A stretch of DNA of 54,094 nucleotides from JBDSLU01 sp039916225 (GTDB lineage: Bacteria > Acidobacteriota > Vicinamibacteria > Vicinamibacterales > Vicinamibacteraceae): NCBI GenBank assembly GCA_039916225.1, contig JBDSLU010000489.1, positions 1 to 54,094 of the forward strand, given 5' to 3'. Below, piece by piece: positions 48,476 to 54,094 of this stretch (the first letter of the stretch is position 1; every line of letters starts with the position of its first letter). The translations under genes and the position numbers were made by a program. The notes below the pieces were generated by a model, which ran no database searches, was not told the origin of the DNA, and worked only from the letters and a program-made list of their open reading frames with translations.

Positions 48476-48621
48476 AGTGCTCGAGAGGGAGGGCGCGTCG
48501 ACAACCGACGCGGCCGAAGAAGACCGCCGATATTGTACCATTTGACGTGAGACCGATTTCCCCGTCCAACCGTCCTGGAGAGGGCAGGTCCTCGACCCGC
48601 ACTGGATCCTCGCGCCCAGCC

Positions 48622-50280
48622 ATGGACTCGCTCGAATCCGTTCAGCACTTCGTCGACGACTACCTCGGCTACCTCTACGAACTGAGGCCGACGGCGGCGT
48701 CCTTCGACGGCGTGCACGCGTTCGACGACCATGTCGAGGATTTCACGCGCGCGGCGCTGGATCGCCAGACGCGCGACCTCGGCGGGTTTGCCCGACGCCT
48801 GGCCAGTATCCGGCCCGATGCCCTGAGCCTCGACGATCGCCTGGATCGGGCGACGGTCGAGCAGGACGTCCACTCGCGACTTCTCGAGCTCGAGCGCGTC
48901 CGGCCCCACGAGCGCAGTCCGCAGTTCTACGCGGACACGCTGTCGACGACGCTCGCCAGCCAGGTCGTGCTCAATTACGCCCCGGCCCACGAGCGCGGCC
49001 GGCGCCTGGTGTCCAAGCTGCGCCAGGTCGCGCCGTTCCTCAACGCCGCCCGGCAGAACGTCAAGGATCCGCCCGGCCTGTTCATCAAGACGGCCATCGA
49101 GACGCTGCGCGGGCTGATCGCCTTCGTCGATCGCGACATGCCGCGGGCGCTGTGGGACCTCGACGATCCGTTCGTGCTCGGCGACCTGGCCGATGCGTCG
49201 ACCGAGGCGTGCAAGGCCATCGACGCCTACGCGACCGAACTCGAGACCGACGCGCTGCCGAAGGCGCGCGGGTCGTTCCGGCTCGGTCCGGAGGTGTTCG
49301 CCGAGAAGCTGCGCCTCGACGAGGGCATCGACGTCCCCCTGAGCAAGCTGATCGACATCGCCGAGCGCGAGATCAGCGCCACCCAGGAGGAATTCCGTCG
49401 CACCGCCAGCCGCATCAAGGACGGCGACCCGCTCGAGACGTGGCAGGCGCTCAAGGCCGACCACCCGCCGGCGGGGAAGGTCGTCGCCGAGGCGCGGGAG
49501 CAGGTCCAGGCGCTGCGGGCGTTCGTCGAGCGCGAAGGGTTCGTCTCGGTCCCCGAGCACGAACCGATCAACATCGCCCCGACGCCGCCCTTCTGCCGCT
49601 GGACGTTCGCCAGCATCTGGTGTCCGGGGCCATTCGAGACCAAGGGCGTGCGGGCGCATTACTACCTCACGGAAGCGGAATCAGGGTGGACGCCCGAACG
49701 GCAGGAGCAGCACCTCCGCGACCTGAACCGGCCCACCCTGTGCGCCATCTCGATGCACGAGGTCTACCCGGGCCACTACCTGCATTTCCAGCATCTGCGG
49801 CAGATCAACTCCAAGATCCGCAAGAGCCTGATGACCATGCCGATGTCGGTGGTCGAAGGCTGGGCCCACTACGCCGAGCATGCGGCGGTCGAAGCTGGCT
49901 TCGACATGTATGGACCGGCGACAAAACTAGGTCAGTTGGCAGAAACGCTGGTCCGGCTGGCCCGGCTCGTCGTCGCGATCCGCCTGCACACCGAGGACTG
50001 GAGCGTCGAGCAAGGCGTCCGCTTCTTCCGGGATGCGGCGTTCCTCGAAGAGGGCAGCGCCCGCAAGGAAGCCGAGCGCGGGACGTTCGACCCTGGCTAT
50101 GGGGTGTATGCCCTCGGTAAACTGATCCTGCTGAAGCTGCGCAAGGACGTCGAAGCGCAGCAAGGGCAGCGTTTCTCGCTCAAGGCGTTCCACGACAGCG
50201 TCCTGGCGCTGGGTGGCCTGCGCTACCCGCTGCAGCGGGAGGCGCTCCTTGGACCCGACTCCGGCAGCCTTCTGGAGTAG
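48622..50280 (+). CDS. DUF885-family putative metallopeptidase
   Basis: This 552-residue protein has HEVYPGH at about 379-385 (in ISMHEVYPGHYLHFQHLR), the hallmark of DUF885, followed by GWAHYAEHAAVEAGF. These resemble a zinc HExxxGH-type active site with a downstream Glu. Long helical parts surround it. There is no signal peptide. The frame is open to a GTG at 48547, but those 25 codons use AGA, AGG, ATT and GGA, which are rare in the neighbouring genes, and are Ser/Arg/Pro-rich, so ATG 48622 was preferred. The substrate is unknown for the family. Divergent from rsmI. Confidence 0.85.
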   Translation: MDSLESVQHFVDDYLGYLYELRPTAASFDGVHAFDDHVEDFTRAALDRQTRDLGGFARRLASIRPDALSLDDRLDRATVEQDVHSRLLELERVRPHERSPQFYADTLSTTLASQVVLNYAPAHERGRRLVSKLRQVAPFLNAARQNVKDPPGLFIKTAIETLRGLIAFVDRDMPRALWDLDDPFVLGDLADASTEACKAIDAYATELETDALPKARGSFRLGPEVFAEKLRLDEGIDVPLSKLIDIAEREISATQEEFRRTASRIKDGDPLETWQALKADHPPAGKVVAEAREQVQALRAFVEREGFVSVPEHEPINIAPTPPFCRWTFASIWCPGPFETKGVRAHYYLTEAESGWTPERQEQHLRDLNRPTLCAISMHEVYPGHYLHFQHLRQINSKIRKSLMTMPMSVVEGWAHYAEHAAVEAGFDMYGPATKLGQLAETLVRLARLVVAIRLHTEDWSVEQGVRFFRDAAFLEEGSARKEAERGTFDPGYGVYALGKLILLKLRKDVEAQQGQRFSLKAFHDSVLALGGLRYPLQREALLGPDSGSLLE

Positions 50281-50295
50281 CATGGATCGAACGCC

Positions 50296-50613
50296 ATGCC
50301 TCTTTACGAGTACGAGTGCGAAGCGGAGAACGGCCGCCGCTTCGAGGTCATCGCCAAGTTCTCCGACCCGATCCTGACGATCTGCCCGACCTGCGGGGGC
50401 CCCGTTCGCCGGCTGGCTTCCGCGCCGGCCATCCAGTTCAAGGGCTCCGGTTTCTACATCACCGACTACGCCAAGAAGTCGGGTGTCGACGCCGGGAAGG
50501 AATCGAAGTCGGGCTCCACGTCGTCGAGCGGCGACAGCTCGTCCAGTTCCAGCGGTTCGAGCAGCACGCCGGCCACGCCGGCGCCGAGCAGCACCCCCAC
50601 CAAGAAGGACTGA
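50296..50613 (+). CDS. FmdB-like zinc-ribbon protein with degenerate first Cys pair
   Basis: This 105-residue protein begins MPLYEYEC, the usual start of FmdB-type regulators, and has CPTCGGPVRRLASAPAIQFKGSGFYITDYAKK, the second zinc knuckle and the conserved GFYITDY. In the first knuckle only one Cys remains (YECEAENG instead of CxxC), so zinc binding is probably altered. The last 40 residues are low-complexity Ser/Thr/Pro ending in a KKD. It follows the DUF885 gene by 15 bases and is followed by a strong hairpin. Confidence 0.85.
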   Translation: MPLYEYECEAENGRRFEVIAKFSDPILTICPTCGGPVRRLASAPAIQFKGSGFYITDYAKKSGVDAGKESKSGSTSSSGDSSSSSSGSSSTPATPAPSSTPTKKD

Positions 50614-50626
50614 TTTCCGGACGGCT

Positions 50627-50650
50627 CGGAACGACTGCCGAGTCGTTCCG
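50627..50650. terminator. Strong hairpin between convergent zinc-ribbon and galU genes
   Basis: CGGAACGACT and AGTCGTTCCG form a perfect 10-bp stem with a GCCG tetraloop. It lies 13 bases after one stop and 18 bases from the other, so it can serve both strands. A short T-run lies outside the left arm only. Confidence 0.7.
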
Positions 50651-50668
50651 GCGCCAGCTCCCGGCAGC

Positions 50669-51565
50669 CTACCCGGGGATGGGCGTCCCCAGCTTCGCCA
50701 GGTACGCCTTGAAGGGCTCGGCCAGCTCAGGGCGCTTGAGGGCGAAGTAGACCATCGCCTTCAGGAAGCCCAGCTTGTTGCCGGTATCGTGGCGGACGCC
50801 GTCGATCTCGTACGCGAAGATCGGGCGGCGTTTGAGCAGCGCCCGCAGGCCGTTGGTCAGCTGGATTTCGCCGCTCTTGTCGCGCTCGGTCGTCGCCAGG
50901 GTCTCGAAGATGTCCGGGGTCAGGATGTAGCGGCCGATGATGGCCAAGTCGGACGGGGCGTCCTCGACCGCCGGCTTCTCGACCAGGTCCTTCACCTTGT
51001 AGACCCGGCCGCCCATCACGTCCTTGCCGAGCGGCTCGGCGTCGATGACACCGTAGCTGCTGATCTCGCTGCGGGGCACGCGCTCGACGGCCAGGACGGG
51101 GCCCTGCACCAGGTCGAACACGTCGATCATCTGCTTCAGGGCGGGCGGGTCGGCGTCGATGACGTCGTCGCCGAGGATGACCGCGACCGGCTCGTCGCCG
51201 ACGAGGGCGCGGGTCACCAGGACCGCATGGCCCAGGCCCAGCGGCTCGCCCTGCCGGACGTAGGCGAAGTTGATCAGGTTGGAGACGCTGCGGACGGCGT
51301 CGAGCTGCTCGAACTTGCCCTTCTTCTCGAGGAACGCCTCCAGCTCCATGTTGACGTCGAAGTGGTCCTCGATGGCGTTCTTGCCGCGCCCGGTGACGAG
51401 GATCACGTTGTCGACGCCGGAGGCCAGGGCCTCCTCGACGCCGTACTGGATGGTCGGCTTGTCGACCAGGGGCAGCATTTCCTTGGGCTGCGCCTTGGTC
51501 GCCGGCAGGAAGCGGGTGCCGAGGCCGGCGGCGGGAAAGACGGCCTTGCGGACGGTGGCGTTCAC
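50669..51565 (-). CDS. galU: UTP-glucose-1-phosphate uridylyltransferase
   Basis: This 298-residue nucleotidyltransferase makes UDP-glucose for envelope glycans and trehalose or glycogen routes. AVFPAAGLGTRFLPATKAQPKEMLPLVDKPTIQYGVEEA is the typical substrate-binding start, with ILVTGRGKNAIEDHFD, GLGHAVL, LGDDVID and VEKP later. The start is a GTG at 51565 with no ribosome site. A -10 box lies six bases upstream with a -35 box in place, so the mRNA is probably leaderless. The frame open to 51796 runs antisense over serS and is not coding. Divergent from serS. Confidence 0.95.
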   Translation of the reverse strand: MNATVRKAVFPAAGLGTRFLPATKAQPKEMLPLVDKPTIQYGVEEALASGVDNVILVTGRGKNAIEDHFDVNMELEAFLEKKGKFEQLDAVRSVSNLINFAYVRQGEPLGLGHAVLVTRALVGDEPVAVILGDDVIDADPPALKQMIDVFDLVQGPVLAVERVPRSEISSYGVIDAEPLGKDVMGGRVYKVKDLVEKPAVEDAPSDLAIIGRYILTPDIFETLATTERDKSGEIQLTNGLRALLKRRPIFAYEIDGVRHDTGNKLGFLKAMVYFALKRPELAEPFKAYLAKLGTPIPG

Positions 51566-51571
51566 CGGACA

Positions 51572-51600
51572 AGGGTAGTGGAGTAACGGGGCCTTGCCAA
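51572..51600 (-). promoter_or_regulatory. Predicted leaderless promoter of galU
   Basis: On the minus strand TTGGCA (51600-51595), a 17-bp spacer and TACCCT (51577-51572) are followed by exactly six bases and the GTG start. Transcription would begin at the start codon. This gives the most complete -35/-10 pair of the leaderless candidates along with the ArsR gene. Confidence 0.6.
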
Positions 51601-51623
51601 GCGGGCCGGCCGGCGCCGTCAAA

Positions 51624-51629
51624 TAGAAT
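51624..51629 (+). promoter_or_regulatory. Candidate -10 box for leaderless serS transcript
   Basis: TAGAAT ends six bases before the serS ATG at 51636. No ribosome site is present and no -35 box is found at 16-19 bp, so the assignment rests on the -10 box and the spacing shared with galU and the ArsR gene. Confidence 0.5.
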
Positions 51630-51635
51630 GCAGCG

Positions 51636-52937
<1,302 letters not shown>

Positions 52938-53076
52938 CGCGCGAGTCAGCGCCGGACGGCGAACGGCCACGTGCGTGCCCGTCATTGAGTGCCGGCAGAA
53001 ATCGCCGACAGCGTGATCGCGCCACGCCGATCGACGCGTGGGCCCCAGCGGTCAGACGTAATCATCCCGCGCGTTC

Positions 53077-53106
53077 TTGACATGTGACCAAATGGTCACA
53101 TATGCT
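53077..53106 (+). promoter_or_regulatory. Predicted promoter of the ArsR-SRPBCC pair
   Basis: Consensus TTGACA (53077-53082), an 18-bp spacer and TATGCT (53101-53106) are followed by six bases and the GTG at 53113. This would make the transcript leaderless. The spacer is filled by a perfect inverted repeat. Confidence 0.7.
53082..53101. promoter_or_regulatory. Operator-like inverted repeat inside the ArsR promoter
   Basis: ATGTGACC-AAAT-GGTCACAT is a perfect 8+4+8 inverted repeat lying between, and touching, the -35 and -10 boxes. Binding there would block RNA polymerase. The obvious ligand is the ArsR-family protein encoded directly downstream. Confidence 0.75.
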
Positions 53107-53112
53107 TTGCCG

Positions 53113-53433
53113 GTGTCGGACGACGATCTCGTGTTTCGCGCGCTCGCCGATCCCACACGCCGTCACCTGCTCGACCGGCTGCACGCCCGCGACGGCCGCA
53201 CGCTGACCGAGTTGGAGTCGGAGCTGGAGATGACGCGTTTCGGCGTGATGAAGCACCTGCGGGTGCTCGAAGGCGCCGGGCTCGTGGTCATCAGGTGGCA
53301 GGGCCGCGAGAAGCTGCACTACCTGAACCCGGTGCCGATCCGGCTGATTCACGACCGCTGGATCGACAAGTACACGGAGCGCCGCGTGTCGGCGCTCGCC
53401 GGCCTCAAGGCCGAACTGGAGAAACACGCATGA
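53113..53433 (+). CDS. ArsR-family winged-helix transcriptional regulator
   Basis: This 106-residue protein has DDLVFRALADPTRRHLLDRLHARDGRTLTELESELEMTRFGVMKHLRVLEGAGLVVIRWQGREKLHYLN, the compact ArsR/SmtB-type winged helix. It has no Cys-rich metal site, and resembles the subgroup paired with SRPBCC genes. The frame is open from 53077, but that part is the promoter itself, so GTG 53113 was chosen. Its own operator is probably the 53082-53101 repeat. Its stop overlaps the start of the SRPBCC gene (ATGA). Confidence 0.93.
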   Translation: MSDDDLVFRALADPTRRHLLDRLHARDGRTLTELESELEMTRFGVMKHLRVLEGAGLVVIRWQGREKLHYLNPVPIRLIHDRWIDKYTERRVSALAGLKAELEKHA

Positions 53434-53933
53434 CGACGTCTGCCATGAAGCGCGAAGACACCCAGGTGTTCCAGATCTCGATCAAAGCCTCCGCACAGGC
53501 GATCTGGGACGCGATCACCAGCCCCGACTGGAACGGCCGCTACGGCTATGGCTCGAAGGGCGATTACGACCTGCGGCCGGGCGGCCCCTACCGCGTGCTG
53601 CCCAGTCAGGCGATGAAAGACTACGGCTCCCCCGACGTCATCATCGACGGCGAAGTGATCGAATCGGACCCGCCGCGCAAGCTGGTGCAGACCTGGCGAC
53701 CACTGTGGGATCCGGAAGCCATCGCGGAAGGCGCCAAGCAGCTGACCTGGGAAATCGCCGAGAGCGGTGACGGCGTCTGCACGCTGACCGTGACCCACGA
53801 ACTGTCCAACGCCCCGAAGACGCGCAAGATGGTCACCGGCGAGATGAAGGAAGCCGGCGGCGGCTGGCCGTTCATCCTCGAGGACCTCAAGCAGCTCCTC
53901 GAGACGGGCACGTCCTCGGTCCAGGCGAGCTAG
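53430..53933 (+). CDS. SRPBCC (AHSA1-like) domain protein
   Basis: This 167-residue protein has QVFQISIKASAQAIWDAITSPDWNGRYGYGSKGDYDLRPGGPYRVL, then VIDGEVIES-like DVIIDGEVIESDPPRKLVQTWRPLWDPE, TWEIAESGDGVCTLTVTHELSN and a C-terminal GGGWPFILEDLKQLLETG. This is the usual START-like AHSA1 pattern with a hydrophobic cavity. It is co-translated with the ArsR regulator (4-base overlap), a common pair in which the SRPBCC protein may bind a small ligand or act in stress response. The ligand is unknown. Confidence 0.92.
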   Translation: MTTSAMKREDTQVFQISIKASAQAIWDAITSPDWNGRYGYGSKGDYDLRPGGPYRVLPSQAMKDYGSPDVIIDGEVIESDPPRKLVQTWRPLWDPEAIAEGAKQLTWEIAESGDGVCTLTVTHELSNAPKTRKMVTGEMKEAGGGWPFILEDLKQLLETGTSSVQAS

Positions 53934-54094
53934 CGATCGATCGCTGCGCTTATCTGCACGGCGTCCTGCGGCACGGCGAGCCGAGCCCCAACGGGGCGAT
54001 GGCGGGTAACCCAGGGAGTGGGATTCGCGCCGAGCCCGGCGAGCGCGTGGCGCGAGCTGGGCGACCGCCTAGAAGCCCACACCCTCCGCACGCC
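53934..54094. other. Right-edge region without a visible gene
   Basis: A 14-bp perfect palindrome AGCGATCGATCGCT (53932-53945) begins at the SRPBCC stop codon, and a short GCCCC-AAC-GGGGC hairpin lies further on. No convincing coding frame or RNA gene is seen in the remaining sequence. Confidence 0.5.

Noticed and set aside
48547..48621. Upstream GTG start for the DUF885 protein
   Set aside because: The 25 added codons include AGA, AGG, ATT and GGA, unlike the neighbouring coding sequence, and give a Ser/Arg/Pro-rich segment. A TACCAT box five bases before this GTG was noted, but no -35 supports it.
53077..53112. Upstream start for the ArsR gene at a TTG
   Set aside because: These bases form the consensus -35, the operator repeat and the -10 box; the added residues are not ArsR-like.

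Overview
This window is a GC-rich bacterial chromosome segment centred on the replication origin. It carries a classic origin neighbourhood (rpmH-rnpA-yidD-yidC-jag-mnmE-mnmG-rsmG-parA-parB on one side, dnaA-dnaN-gyrB-gyrA on the other). The cell is probably a Gram-negative diderm: it has a long YidC with a periplasmic domain, a Wzm/Wzt O-polysaccharide exporter, a heptose adenylyltransferase, a SurA-like chaperone and a GyrB with a TOPRIM insertion. Paired b/b' ATP synthase stators, parA-parB next to rsmG and the general protein style suggest Acidobacteriota (a Vicinamibacteria-like lineage). That placement is an inference from gene style, not from a marker comparison.

Layout. Positions 1-952 (+) hold the 3' end of a protein with a repetitive basic tail, then a small Dabb-domain protein. 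From 16504 down to 965 (all -) run 14 genes with gaps of 27 bp or less: ATP synthase b', b, delta, alpha, gamma, beta, epsilon; a PP2C phosphatase; Wzm; Wzt; the heptose adenylyltransferase; Mfd; a SurA-like isomerase; DusB. A good sigma-70-type promoter precedes b'. The a and c subunits of ATP synthase are not in the window. From 25528 down to 16736 (all -) are rpmH to parB, with a perfect parS palindrome and a separate promoter just upstream of parA.

The origin region appears bipartite: DnaA-box-like inverted repeats lie both in the rpmH-dnaA gap (25529-25939) and in the dnaA-dnaN gap (27326-27679), the latter with the most AT-rich stretch noticed while reading. Genes on both sides are transcribed away from it, as expected for leading-strand genes. 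From 25940 to 34192 (+) are dnaA, dnaN, gyrB and gyrA.

From 34241 on, the content becomes mixed in strand and function: DinB-like protein, alpha/beta hydrolase, a small secreted unknown, a GH13 trehalose-synthase-like enzyme, a LytS/LytR-type two-component pair, a cytochrome P460, an SGNH hydrolase, then the minus-strand set rsmI-glmU-glmS-pcrA, followed by a DUF885 metallopeptidase-like protein, an FmdB-like zinc ribbon, galU, serS, and an ArsR/SRPBCC pair.

No tRNA, rRNA, CRISPR array, insertion sequence or prophage was seen. Most of the window is housekeeping. The less ordinary signals are a set of apparently leaderless genes sharing a TANNNT-N6-RTG layout, an operator buried in the ArsR promoter, a b subunit with a signal peptide and a long Ala/Pro/His-rich extension, the 24-nt coding repeat at the left edge, and palindromes around gyrA.
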